A stretch of 64,000 nucleotides of DNA from Leptasterias polaris (Eukaryota > Echinodermata > Asteroidea > Forcipulatida > Asteriidae): the NCBI GenBank assembly GCA_037783415.1, contig JAZGTN010000074.1, positions 496,001 to 560,000 of the forward strand, written 5' to 3'. The translations under genes were made by a program, and so were the position numbers. Positions within the stretch are counted from its first letter, which is position 1, and each line of letters begins with the position of its first letter. Below are positions 25,685 to 39,084 of this stretch, one piece after another. Below the pieces are notes generated by a model. It saw only the letters and a program-made list of their open reading frames with translations, searched no databases and had not been told where the DNA came from.

Positions 25685-28123
25685 GGCCCAATACCACTAC
25701 CAGTCCCTCATACCACTACCAGTCCCACAATGGCCCACTACCAGTCCCTCAAGCAATGGCCCAATACCACTACCAGTCCCTCATGTAATGGCCCAATACC
25801 ACTACCAGTCCCTCATGCAATGGCCCACTACCAGTCCCTCAAGCAATGGCCCAATACCACTACCAGTCCCTCATACAATGGCCCAATACCACTACTAGTC
25901 CCTCATGCAATGGCCCAATACCACTACAAGTCCCTCATGCAATGGCCCAATACCACTACCAGTCCCTCATGCAATGGCCCAATACCACTACCAGTCCCTC
26001 ATGCAATGGCCACTACCAGTCCCTCATGCAATGGCCCAATACCACTACCAGTCCCTCATACAATGGCCAAATACCACTACCAGTCCCTCAAGCAATGGCC
26101 CAATACCACTACCAGTCCCTCATGCAATGGCCCACTACCACTACCAGTCCCTCATGCAATGGCCCAATACCACTACCAGTCCCTCATGCAATGGCCCACT
26201 ACCACTACCAGTCCCTCAACCAATGGCCCAATACCACTACCAGTCCCTCATACAATGGCCCAATACCACTACCAGTCCCACAAGCAATGGCCAAATACCA
26301 CTACCAGTCCCTCATGCAATGGCCCAATACCACTACCAGTCCCTCATACAATGGCCCAATACCACTACCAGTCCCTCATGCAATGGCCCAATACCACTAC
26401 CAGTCCCTCATGCAATGGCCCAATACCACTACCAGTCCCTCATGCAATGGCCCAATACCACTACCAGTCCCTCATGCAATGGCCCAATACCACTACCAGT
26501 CCCTCATGCAATGGCCCAATACCACTACCAGTCCCTCATGCAATGGCCCAATACCACTACCATTCCCTCATGCAATGGCCCAATACCACTACCAGTCCCT
26601 CATACAATGGCCCAATACCACTACCAGTCCCTCAAGCAATGGCCAAATACCACTACCAGTCCCTCATGCAATGGCCCAATACCACTACCAGTCCCTCATA
26701 CAATGGCCCAATACCACTACCAGTCCCTCAAGCAATGGCCCAATACCACTACCAGTCCCTCAAGCAATGGCCAAATACCACTACCAGTCCCTCATGCAAT
26801 GGCCCAATACCACTACCAGTCCCTCATGCAATGGCCCAATACCACTACCAGTCCCTCGAGCAATGGCCCAATACCACTACCAGTCCCTCATACAATGGCC
26901 CAATACCACTACCAGTCCCTCATGCAATGGCCCAATACCACTACCAGTCCCTCATACAATGGCCCAATACCACTACCAGTCCCTCAAGCAATGGCCAAAT
27001 ACCACTACCAGTCCCTCATGCAATGGCCCAATACCACTACCAGTCCCTTATGCAATGGCCCAATACCACTACCAGTCCCTCAAGCAATGGCCCAATACCA
27101 CTACCAGTCCCTCATACAATGGCCCAATACCACTACCAGTCCCTCATGCAATGGCCCAATACCACTACCAGTCCCTCAAGCAATGGCCCAATACCACCAC
27201 CAGTCCCTCATGCAATGGCCCAATACCACTACCAGTCCCTCATGCAATGGCCCAATACCACTACCAGTCCCTCATACAATGGCCCAATACCACTACCAGT
27301 CCCTCAAGCAATGGCCAAATACCACTACCAGTCCCTCATGCAATGGCCCAATACCACTACCAGTCCCTCATACAATGGCACAATACCACTACCAGTCCCT
27401 CAAGCAATGGCCCAATACCACTACCAGTCCCTCATGCAATGGCCCACTACCACTACCAGTCCCTCATGCAATGGCCCAATACCACTACCAGTCCCTCATG
27501 CAATGGCCCACTACCACTACCAGTCCCTCAACCAATGGCCCAATACCACTACCAGTCCCTCATACCACTACCAGTCCCACAATGGCCCACTACCAGTCCC
27601 TCCAGCAATGGCCTAATACCACTACCAGTCCCTCATGCAATGGCCCACTACCACTACCAGTCCCTCATGCAATGGCCCAATACCACTACCAGTCCCTCAT
27701 GCAATGGCCCAATACCACTACCAGTCCCTCATGCAATGGCCCACTACCACTACAAGTCCCTCATGCAATGGCCCAATACCACTACCAGTCCCTCATGCAA
27801 TGGCCCAATACCACTACCAGTCCCTCATGCAATGGCCACTACCAGTCCCTCATGCAATGGCCCAATACCACTACCAGTCCCTCATACCACTACCAGTCCC
27901 ACAATGGCCCACTACCAGTCCCTCCAGCAATGGCCTAATACCACTACCAGTCCCTCATGCAATGGCCCACTACCACTACCAGTCCCTCATGCAATGGCCC
28001 AATACCACTACCAGTCCCTCATGCAATGGCCCAATACCACTACCAGTCCCTCATGCAATGGCCCACTACCACTACAAGTCCCTCATGCAATGGCCCAATA
28101 CCACTACCAGTCCCTCATGCAAT
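25685..28123. repeat. 2,439-bp sub-block, first in 9.9-kb copy 2
   Basis: Equivalent of 15,755-18,193, displaced by 9,930 bp. Its markers are TAA 25,788, TAG 25,898, CTCGAG 26,855, and CCTAAT stops at 27,616 and 27,938, all in the expected order. Confidence 0.88.
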
Positions 28124-30562
28124 GGCCCAATACCACTACCAGTCCCTCATACCACTACCAGTCCCACAATGGCCCACTACCAGTCCCTCAAGCAATGGCC
28201 CAATACCACTACCAGTCCCTCATGTAATGGCCCAATACCACTACCAGTCCCTCATGCAATGGCCCACTACCAGTCCCTCAAGCAATGGCCCAATACCACT
28301 ACCAGTCCCTCATACAATGGCCCAATACCACTACTAGTCCCTCATGCAATGGCCCAATACCACTACAAGTCCCTCATGCAATGGCCCAATACCACTACCA
28401 GTCCCTCATGCAATGGCCCAATACCACTACCAGTCCCTCATGCAATGGCCACTACCAGTCCCTCATGCAATGGCCCAATACCACTACCAGTCCCTCATAC
28501 AATGGCCAAATACCACTACCAGTCCCTCAAGCAATGGCCCAATACCACTACCAGTCCCTCATGCAATGGCCCACTACCACTACCAGTCCCTCATGCAATG
28601 GCCCAATACCACTACCAGTCCCTCATGCAATGGCCCACTACCACTACCAGTCCCTCAACCAATGGCCCAATACCACTACCAGTCCCTCATACAATGGCCC
28701 AATACCACTACCAGTCCCACAAGCAATGGCCAAATACCACTACCAGTCCCTCATGCAATGGCCCAATACCACTACCAGTCCCTCATACAATGGCCCAATA
28801 CCACTACCAGTCCCTCATGCAATGGCCCAATACCACTACCAGTCCCTCATGCAATGGCCCAATACCACTACCAGTCCCTCATGCAATGGCCCAATACCAC
28901 TACCAGTCCCTCATGCAATGGCCCAATACCACTACCAGTCCCTCATGCAATGGCCCAATACCACTACCAGTCCCTCATGCAATGGCCCAATACCACTACC
29001 ATTCCCTCATGCAATGGCCCAATACCACTACCAGTCCCTCATACAATGGCCCAATACCACTACCAGTCCCTCAAGCAATGGCCAAATACCACTACCAGTC
29101 CCTCATGCAATGGCCCAATACCACTACCAGTCCCTCATACAATGGCCCAATACCACTACCAGTCCCTCAAGCAATGGCCCAATACCACTACCAGTCCCTC
29201 AAGCAATGGCCAAATACCACTACCAGTCCCTCATGCAATGGCCCAATACCACTACCAGTCCCTCATGCAATGGCCCAATACCACTACCAGTCCCTCGAGC
29301 AATGGCCCAATACCACTACCAGTCCCTCATACAATGGCCCAATACCACTACCAGTCCCTCATGCAATGGCCCAATACCACTACCAGTCCCTCATACAATG
29401 GCCCAATACCACTACCAGTCCCTCAAGCAATGGCCAAATACCACTACCAGTCCCTCATGCAATGGCCCAATACCACTACCAGTCCCTTATGCAATGGCCC
29501 AATACCACTACCAGTCCCTCAAGCAATGGCCCAATACCACTACCAGTCCCTCATACAATGGCCCAATACCACTACCAGTCCCTCATGCAATGGCCCAATA
29601 CCACTACCAGTCCCTCAAGCAATGGCCCAATACCACCACCAGTCCCTCATGCAATGGCCCAATACCACTACCAGTCCCTCATGCAATGGCCCAATACCAC
29701 TACCAGTCCCTCATACAATGGCCCAATACCACTACCAGTCCCTCAAGCAATGGCCAAATACCACTACCAGTCCCTCATGCAATGGCCCAATACCACTACC
29801 AGTCCCTCATACAATGGCACAATACCACTACCAGTCCCTCAAGCAATGGCCCAATACCACTACCAGTCCCTCATGCAATGGCCCACTACCACTACCAGTC
29901 CCTCATGCAATGGCCCAATACCACTACCAGTCCCTCATGCAATGGCCCACTACCACTACCAGTCCCTCAACCAATGGCCCAATACCACTACCAGTCCCTC
30001 ATACCACTACCAGTCCCACAATGGCCCACTACCAGTCCCTCCAGCAATGGCCTAATACCACTACCAGTCCCTCATGCAATGGCCCACTACCACTACCAGT
30101 CCCTCATGCAATGGCCCAATACCACTACCAGTCCCTCATGCAATGGCCCAATACCACTACCAGTCCCTCATGCAATGGCCCACTACCACTACAAGTCCCT
30201 CATGCAATGGCCCAATACCACTACCAGTCCCTCATGCAATGGCCCAATACCACTACCAGTCCCTCATGCAATGGCCACTACCAGTCCCTCATGCAATGGC
30301 CCAATACCACTACCAGTCCCTCATACCACTACCAGTCCCACAATGGCCCACTACCAGTCCCTCCAGCAATGGCCTAATACCACTACCAGTCCCTCATGCA
30401 ATGGCCCACTACCACTACCAGTCCCTCATGCAATGGCCCAATACCACTACCAGTCCCTCATGCAATGGCCCAATACCACTACCAGTCCCTCATGCAATGG
30501 CCCACTACCACTACAAGTCCCTCATGCAATGGCCCAATACCACTACCAGTCCCTCATGCAAT
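28124..30562. repeat. 2,439-bp sub-block, second in 9.9-kb copy 2
   Basis: Equivalent of 18,194-20,632. Its markers are TAA 28,227, TAG 28,337, CTCGAG 29,294, and CCTAAT stops at 30,055 and 30,377. It lies directly after its 2,439-bp twin. Confidence 0.88.
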
Positions 30563-33020
30563 GGCCCAATACCACTACCAGTCCCTCATGCAATGGCCAC
30601 TACCAGTCCCTCATGCAATGGCCCAATACCACTACCAGTCCCTCATACAATGGCCAAATACCACTACCAGTCCCTCAAGCAATGGCCCAATACCACTACC
30701 AGTCCCTCATGCAATGGCCCACTACCACTACCAGTCCCTCATGCAATGGCCCAATACCACTACCAGTCCCTCATGCAATGGCCCACTACCACTACCAGTC
30801 CCTCAACCAATGGCCCAATACCACTACCAGTCCCTCATACAATGGCCCAATACCACTACCAGTCCCACAAGCAATGGCCAAATACCACTACCAGTCCCTC
30901 ATGCAATGGCCCAATACCACTACCAGTCCCTCATACAATGGCCCAATACCACTACCAGTCCCTCATGCAATGGCCCAATACCACTACCAGTCCCTCATGC
31001 AATGGCCCAATACCACTACCAGTCCCTCATGCAATGGCCCAATACCACTACCAGTCCCTCATGCAATGGCCCAATACCACTACCAGTCCCTCATGCAATG
31101 GCCCAATACCACTACCAGTCCCTCATGCAATGGCCCAATACCACTACCATTCCCTCATGCAATGGCCCAATACCACTACCAGTCCCTCATACAATGGCCC
31201 AATACCACTACCAGTCCCTCAAGCAATGGCCAAATACCACTACCAGTCCCTCATGCAATGGCCCAATACCACTACCAGTCCCTCAAGCAATGGCCCAATA
31301 CCACCACCAGTCCCTCATGCAATGGCCCAATACCACTACCAGTCCCTCATGCAATGGCCCAATACCACTACCAGTCCCTCATACAATGGCCCAATACCAC
31401 TACCAGTCCCTCAAGCAATGGCCAAATACCACTACCAGTCCCTCATGCAATGGCCCAATACCACTACCAGTCCCTCAAGCAATGGCCCAATACCACTACC
31501 AGTCCCTCAAGCAATGGCCAAATACCACTACCAGTCCCTCATGCAATGGCCCAATACCACTACCAGTCCCTCATGCAATGGCCCAATACCACTACCAGTC
31601 CCTCGAGCAATGGCCCAATACCACTACCAGTCCCTCATACAATGGCCCAATACCACTACCAGTCCCTCATGCAATGGCCCAATACCACTACCAGTCCCTC
31701 ATACAATGGCCCAATACCACTACCAGTCCCTCAAGCAATGGCCAAATACCACTACCAGTCCCTCATGCAATGGCCCAATACCACTACCAGTCCCTTATGC
31801 AATGGCCCAATACCACTACCAGTCCCTCAAGCAATGGCCCAATACCACTACCAGTCCCTCATACAATGGCCCAATACCACTACCAGTCCCTCATGCAATG
31901 GCCCAATACCACTACCAGTCCCTCAAGCAATGGCCCAATACCACCACCAGTCCCTCATGCAATGGCCCAATACCACTACCAGTCCCTCATGCAATGGCCC
32001 AATACCACTACCAGTCCCTCATACAATGGCCCAATACCACTACCAGTCCCTCAAGCAATGGCCCAATACCACTACCAGTCCCTCATGCAATGGCCCAATA
32101 CCACTACCAGTCCCTCAAGCAATGGCCCAATACCACTACCAGTCTCTCATACAATGGCCCAATACCACTACCAGTCCCTCATGCAATGGCCCAATACCAC
32201 TACCAGTCCCTCATACAATGGCCCAATACCACTACCAGTCCCTCAAGCAATGGCCAAATACCACTACCAGTCCCTCATGCAATGGCCCAATACCACTACC
32301 AGTCCCTTATGCAATGGCCCAATACCACTACCAGTCCCTCAAGCAATGGCCCAATACCACTACCAGTCCCTCATACAATGGCCCAATACCACTACCAGTC
32401 CCTCATGCAATGGCCCAATACCACTACCAGTCCCTCAAGCAATGGCCCAATACCACCACCAGTCCCTCATGCAATGGCCCAATACCACTACCAGTCCCTC
32501 ATGCAATGGCCCAATACCACTACCAGTCCCTCATACAATGGCCCAATACCACTACCAGTCCCTCAAGCAATGGCCAAATACCACTACCAGTCCCTCAAGC
32601 AATGGCCCAATACCACTACCAGTCCCTCATGCAATGGCCCACTACCACTACCAGTCCCTCATGCAATGGCCCAATACCACTACCAGTCCCTCATGCAATG
32701 GCCCACTACCACTACCAGTCCCTCAACCAATGGCCCAATACCACTACCAGTCCCTCATACCACTACCAGTCCCACAATGGCCCACTACCAGTCCCTCCAG
32801 CAATGGCCTAATACCACTACCAGTCCCTCATGCAATGGCCCACTACCACTACCAGTCCCTCATGCAATGGCCCAATACCACTACCAGTCCCTCATGCAAT
32901 GGCCCACTACCACTACCAGTCCCTCATGCAATGGCCCAATACCACTACCAGTCCCTCATGCAATGGCCCACTACCACTACCAGTCCCTCAACCAATGGCC
33001 CAATACCACTACCAGTCCCT
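30290..33020. repeat. 2.73-kb block, copy 1
   Basis: This region recurs 2,731 bp downstream: the 25-bp unit near 30,598 matches 33,329, CATTCCC at 31,148 matches 33,879, and CTCGAG at 31,602 matches 34,333. It then recurs at 2,735 bp (CCTAAT stop 32,811/35,546) after a 4-bp insertion in the second copy. One 32-bp unit also differs near the left end. It overlaps the end of the preceding 2,439-bp block, because these block families share their flanks. Confidence 0.82.
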
Positions 33021-35755
33021 CATACCACTACCAGTCCCACAATGGCCCACTACCAGTCCCTCCAGCAATGGCCTAATACCACTACCAGTCCCTCATGCAA
33101 TGGCCCACTACCACTACCAGTCCCTCATGCAATGGCCCAATACCACTACCAGTCCCTCATGCAATGGCCCACTACCACTACCAGTCCCTCATGCAATGGC
33201 CCAATACCACTACCAGTCCCTCATGCAATGGACCACTACCACTACAAGTCCCTCATGCAATGGCCCAATACCACTACCAGTCCCTCATGCAATGGCCCAA
33301 TACCACTACCAGTCCCTCATGCAATGGCCACTACCAGTCCCTCATGCAATGGCCCAATACCACTACCAGTCCCTCATACAATGGCCAAATACCACTACCA
33401 GTCCCTCAAGCAATGGCCCAATACCACTACCAGTCCCTCATGCAATGGCCCACTACCACTACCAGTCCCTCATGCAATGGCCCAATACCACTACCAGTCC
33501 CTCATGCAATGGCCCACTACCACTTCCAGTCCCTCAACCAATGGCCCAATACCACTACCAGTCCCTCATACAATGGCCCAATACCACTACCAGTCCCACA
33601 AGCAATGGCCAAATACCACTACCAGTCCCTCATGCAATGGCCCAATACCACTACCAGTCCCTCATACAATGGCCCAATACCACTACCAGTCCCTCATGCA
33701 ATGGCCCAATACCACTACCAGTCCCTCATGCAATGGCCCAATACCACTACCAGTCCCTCATGCAATGGCCCAATACCACTACCAGTCCCTCATGCAATGG
33801 CCCAATACCACTACCAGTCCCTCATGCAATGGCCCAATACCACTACCAGTCCCTCATGCAATGGCCCAATACCACTACCATTCCCTCATGCAATGGCCCA
33901 ATACCACTACCAGTCCCTCATACAATGGCCCAATACCACTACCAGTCCCTCAAGCAATGGCCAAATACCACTACCAGTCCCTCATGCAATGGCCCAATAC
34001 CACTACCAGTCCCTCAAGCAATGGCCCAATACCACCACCAGTCCCTCATGCAATGGCCCAATACCACTACCAGTCCCTCATGCAATGGCCCAATACCACT
34101 ACCAGTCCCTCATACAATGGCCCAATACCACTACCAGTCCCTCAAGCAATGGCCAAATACCACTACCAGTCCCTCATGCAATGGCCCAATACCACTACCA
34201 GTCCCTCAAGCAATGGCCCAATACCACTACCAGTCCCTCAAGCAATGGCCAAATACCACTACCAGTCCCTCATGCAATGGCCCAATACCACTACCAGTCC
34301 CTCATGCAATGGCCCAATACCACTACCAGTCCCTCGAGCAATGGCCCAATACCACTACCAGTCCCTCATACAATGGCCCAATACCACTACCAGTCCCTCA
34401 TGCAATGGCCCAATACCACTACCAGTCCCTCATACAATGGCCCAATACCACTACCAGTCCCTCAAGCAATGGCCAAATACCACTACCAGTCCCTCATGCA
34501 ATGGCCCAATACCACTACCAGTCCCTTATGCAATGGCCCAATACCACTACCAGTCCCTCAAGCAATGGCCCAATACCACTACCAGTCCCTCATACAATGG
34601 CCCAATACCACTACCAGTCCCTCATGCAATGGCCCAATACCACTACCAGTCCCTCAAGCAATGGCCCAATACCACCACCAGTCCCTCATGCAATGGCCCA
34701 ATACCACTACCAGTCCCTCATGCAATGGCCCAATACCACTACCAGTCCCTCATACAATGGCCCAATACCACTACCAGTCCCTCAAGCAATGGCCCAATAC
34801 CACTACCAGTCCCTCATGCAATGGCCCAATACCACTACCAGTCCCTCAAGCAATGGCCCAATACCACTACCAGTCCCTCATACAATGGCCCAATACCACT
34901 ACCAGTACGTCCCTCATGCAATGGCCCAATACCACTACCAGTCCCTCATACAATGGCCCAATACCACTACCAGTCCCTCAAGCAATGGCCAAATACCACT
35001 ACCAGTCCCTCATGCAATGGCCCAATACCACTACCAGTCCCTTATGCAATGGCCCAATACCACTACCAGTCCCTCAAGCAATGGCCCAATACCACTACCA
35101 GTCCCTCATACAATGGCCCAATACCACTACCAGTCCCTCATGCAATGGCCCAATACCACTACCAGTCCCTCAAGCAATGGCCCAATACCACCACCAGTCC
35201 CTCATGCAATGGCCCAATACCACTACCAGTCCCTCATGCAATGGCCCAATACCACTACCAGTCCCTCATACAATGGCCCAATACCACTACCAGTCCCTCA
35301 AGCAATGGCCAAATACCACTACCAGTCCCTCAAGCAATGGCCCAATACCACTACCAGTCCCTCATGCAATGGCCCACTACCACTACCAGTCCCTCATGCA
35401 ATGGCCCAATACCACTACCAGTCCCTCATGCAATGGCCCACTACCACTACCAGTCCCTCAACCAATGGCCCAATACCACTACCAGTCCCTCATACCACTA
35501 CCAGTCCCACAATGGCCCACTACCAGTCCCTCCAGCAATGGCCTAATACCACTACCAGTCCCTCATGCAATGGCCCACTACCACTACCAGTCCCTCATGC
35601 AATGGCCCAATACCACTACCAGTCCCTCATGCAATGGCCCACTACCACTACCAGTCCCTCATGCAATGGCCCAATACCACTACCAGTCCCTCATGCAATG
35701 GCCCACTACCACTACCAGTCCCTCAACCAATGGCCCAATACCACTACCAGTCCCT
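33021..35755. repeat. 2.73-kb block, copy 2
   Basis: Direct downstream copy of 30,290-33,020. Differences seen are GGACCACTACC at about 33,231 for GGCCCACTACC, CACTTCCAG at 33,524 for CACTACCAG, ACGT inserted at 34,907-34,910, and CCAGTCCC near 34,875 where copy 1 has CCAGTCTC. Homology ends near 35,755. This is the last block in the window with a CTCGAG variant. Confidence 0.82.
34907..34910 (+). other. 4-bp ACGT insertion
   Basis: CCAGT and CCCTCATG, adjacent at 32,171-32,183 in the sister block, are separated here by ACGT. The insertion changes the copy offset from 2,731 to 2,735, shifts the reading frame of the rotating peptide and introduces a CpG. It is unique in the window. Confidence 0.92.
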
Positions 35756-36590
35756 CATACAATGGCCCAATACCACTACCAGTCCCTCAAGCAATGGCCA
35801 AATACCACTACCAGTCCCTCATGCAATGGCCCACTACCAGTCCCTCAAGCAATGGCCCAATACCACTACCAGTCCCTCATACAATGGCCCAATACCACTA
35901 CCAGTCCCTCAAGCAATGGCCAAATACCACTACCAGTCCCTCATGCAATGGCCCAATACCACTACCAGTCCCTCATACAATGGCCCAATACCACTACCAG
36001 TCCCTCAAGCAATGGCCCAATACCACTACCAGTCCCTCATGCAATGGCCAAATACCACTACCAGTCCCTCATGCAATGGCCCAATAACACTACCAGTCCC
36101 TCATGCAATGGCCCACTACCAGTCCCTCAAGCAATGGCCCAATACCACTACCAGTCCCTCATACAATGGCCCAATACCACTACCAGTCCCTCATGCAATG
36201 GCCCAATACCACTACCAGTCCCTCATGCAATGGCCCAATACCACTACCAGTCCCTCATGCAATGGCCCAATACCACTACCAGTCCCTCATGCAATGGCCA
36301 CTACCAGTCCCTCAAGCAATGGCCCAATACCACTACCAGTCCCTCATACAATGGCCCAATACCACTACCAGTCCCTCAAGCAATGGCCAAATACCACTAC
36401 CAGTCCCTCATGCAATGGCCCAATACCACTACCAGTCCCTCATACAATGGCCCAATACCACTACCAGTCCCTCAAGCAATGGCCCAATACCACTACCAGT
36501 CCCTCATGCAATGGCCCAATACCACTACCAGTCCCTCATGCAATGGCCCAATACCACTACCAGTCCCTCATGCAATGGCCCACTACCACT
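35340..36590. repeat. dispersed copy of the 12.1-13.4-kb region
   Basis: Unit order matches 12,123-13,373 at an offset of 23,217. AATAAC stop 36,087 matches 12,870, and the 25-bp unit near 36,296 matches 13,079. The match to 12.3 kb differs at CCTAAT (35,546; CCCAAT in the other). The other AATAAC units are at 8,357 and 8,824, so this block belongs to the same family as the 4.53-kb duplication. Confidence 0.8.
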
Positions 36591-37200
36591 ACCACTCCCT
36601 CATGCAATGGCCCAATACCACTACCAGTCCCTCATACAACGGCCAAATACCACTACCAGTCCCTCAAGCAATGGCCCAATACCACTACCAGTCCCTCATG
36701 CAATGGCCCACTACCACTACCAGTCCCTCATGCAATGGCCCAATACCACTACCAGTCCCTCATACAATGGCACAATACCACTACCAGTCCCTCAAGCAAT
36801 GGCCCAATACCACTACCAGTCCCTCATGCAATGGCCCACTACCACTACCAGTCCCTCATGCAATGGCCCAATACCACTACCAGTCCCTCTTGCAATGGCC
36901 CACTACCACTACCAGTCCCTCAACCAATGGCCCAATACCACTACCAGTCCCTCATACCACTACCAGTCCCACAATGGCCCACTACCAGTCTCTCCAGCAA
37001 TGGCCCAATACCACTACCAGTCCCTCATGCAATGGACCACTACCACTACCAGTCCCTCATGCAATGGCCCAATACCACTACCAGTCCCTCATGCAATGGC
37101 CCACTACCACTACCAGTCCCTCAACCAATGGCCCAATACCACTACCAGTCCCTCATACAATGGCCCAATACCACTACCAGTCCCTCAAGCAATGGCCAAA
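36591..37200. repeat. array segment, relative of 40.0-40.5 kb
   Basis: Contains an AACGG variant (about 36,637), a GGCACAATACC unit (about 36,770), a CCCTCTTGC unit (about 36,887) and CATACC/CCAG composite units. The series GGCACAATACC, CTCTTGC, AACC, CATACC composite, CCAGTCTC recurs near 40.09-40.32 kb and 43.01-43.25 kb. Confidence 0.7.
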
Positions 37201-37210
37201 TACCACTACC

Positions 37211-38085
37211 AGTCCCTCATGCAATGGCCCACTACCAGTCCCTCAAGCAATGGCCCAATACCACTACCAGTCCCTCATACAATGGCCCAATACCACTACC
37301 AGTCCCTCAAGCAATGGCCCAATACCACTACCAGTCCCTCATGCAATGGCCCAATACCACTACCAGTCCCTCATACAATGGCCAAATACCACTACCAGTC
37401 CCTCATGCAATGGCCCAATACCACTACCAGTCCCTCATGCAATGGCCCAATACCACTACCAGTCCCTCCAGCAATGGCCCAATACCACTACCAGTCCCTC
37501 ATGCAATGGACCACTACCAGTCCCTCAAGCAATGGCCCAATACCACTACCAGTCCCTCATACAATGGCCCAATACCACTACTAGTCCCTCATGCAATGGC
37601 CCAATACCACTACCAGTCCCTCATGCAATGGCCCAATACCACTACCAGTCCCTCATGCAATGGCCCAATACCACTACCAGTCCCTCATGCAATGGCCACT
37701 ACGAGTCCCTCCAGCAATGGCCCAATACCACTACCAGTCCCTCATACAATGGCCCAATACCACTACCAGTCCCTCAAGCAATGGCCAAATACCACTACCA
37801 GTCCCTCATGCAATGGCCCAATACCACTACCAGTCCCTCATACAATGGCCCAATACCACTACCAGTCCCTCAAGCAATGGCCCAATACCACTACCAGTCC
37901 CTCATGCAATGGCCCAATACCACTACCAGTCCCTCATGCAATGGCCCAATACCACTACCAGTCCCTCATGCAATGGCGCACTACCAGTCCCTCAAGCAAT
38001 GGCCCAATACCACTACCAGTCCCTCATACCACTACCAGTCCCACAATGGCCCACTACCAGTCCCTCAAGCAATGGCCCAATACCA
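37211..38085. repeat. dispersed copy of the 13.9-14.7-kb region
   Basis: Matches 13,860-14,734 at an offset of 23,351: TAG 37,584/14,233 and GGCGCAC 37,976/14,625. The unit equivalent to CATGTAATGG (14,749) is the unmutated CATGCAATGG here, at about 38,098. This copy therefore either predates that mutation or derives from a copy without it. A private CTACGAG variant lies at about 37,702. Confidence 0.8.
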
Positions 38086-38211
38086 CTACCAGTCCCTCAT
38101 GCAATGGCCCAATACCACTACCAGTCCCTCATGCAATGGCCCACTACCAGTCCCTCAAGCAATGGCCCAATACCACTACCAGTCCCTCATACAATGGCCC
38201 AATACCACTAC

Positions 38212-39084
38212 TAGTCCCTCATGCAATGGCCCAATACCACTACAAGTCCCTCATGCAATGGCCCAATACCACTACCAGTCCCTCATGCAATGGCCCAATA
38301 CCACTACCAGTCCCTCATGCAATGGCCACTACCAGTCCCTCATGCAATGGCCCAATACCACTACCAGTCCCTCATACAATGGCCAAATACCACTACCAGT
38401 CCCTCAAGCAATGGCCCAATACCACTACCAGTCCCTCATGCAATGGCCCACTACCACTACCAGTCCCTCATGCAATGGCCCAATACCACTACCAGTCCCT
38501 CATGCAATGGCCCACTACCACTACCAGTCCCTCATACAATGGCCCAATACCACTACCAGTCCCTCATACAATGGCCCAATACCACTACCAGTCCCACAAG
38601 CAATGGCCAAATACCACTACCAGTCCCTCATGCAATGGCCCAATACCACTACCAGTCCCTCATACAATGGCCCAATACCACTACCAGTCCCTCATGCAAT
38701 GGCCCAATACCACTACCAGTCCCTCATGCAATGGCCCAATACCACTACCAGTCCCTCATGCAATGGCCCAATACCACTACCAGTCCCTCATGCAATGGCC
38801 CAATACCACTACCAGTCCCTCATGCAATGGCCCACTACCAGTCCCTCAAGCAATGGCCCAATACCACTACCAGTCCCTCATACAATGGCCCAATACCACT
38901 ACCAGTCCCTCAAGCAATGGCCAAATACCACTACCAGTCCCTCAAGCAATGGCCATACCACTACCAGTCCCTCAAGCAATGGCCCAATACCACTACCAGT
39001 CCCTCATGCAATGGCCCACTACCACTACCAGTCCCTCATGCAATGGCCCAATACCACTACCAGTCCCTCATGCAATGGCCCACT
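38212..39084. repeat. array segment starting with a register cassette
   Basis: Begins with the C21T (TAG) unit at 38,212-38,214, followed by a CTACAAG unit and a 25-bp unit. It continues with units like those at 15.97-16.6 kb. Near 38,950 it has a 30-bp unit (GGCCATACC) that recurs at about 56,967 and 57,824. Confidence 0.75.

Larger units (their letters stand above)
23761..33690. repeat. 9.9-kb tandem duplication, copy 2
   Basis: Direct downstream copy of 13,863-23,760, 9,930 bp long. It has one more 32-bp unit than copy 1: two consecutive CCAG-ending units at about 24,014 and 24,046, where copy 1 has one at 14,116. It contains the same internal blocks: 25,685-28,123, 28,124-30,562 and a third to about 33,020. 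Homology to copy 1 ends at about 33,700, where copy 1 continues with a 26-bp unit and copy 2 with 32-bp units. Confidence 0.92.

Noticed and set aside
13863..33690. Calling the 9.9-kb pair a certain biological duplication
   Set aside because: Near-identity is also what an assembly error in a long tandem array would give. Without read evidence the two cannot be separated, so it is reported as a duplication in the sequence only.
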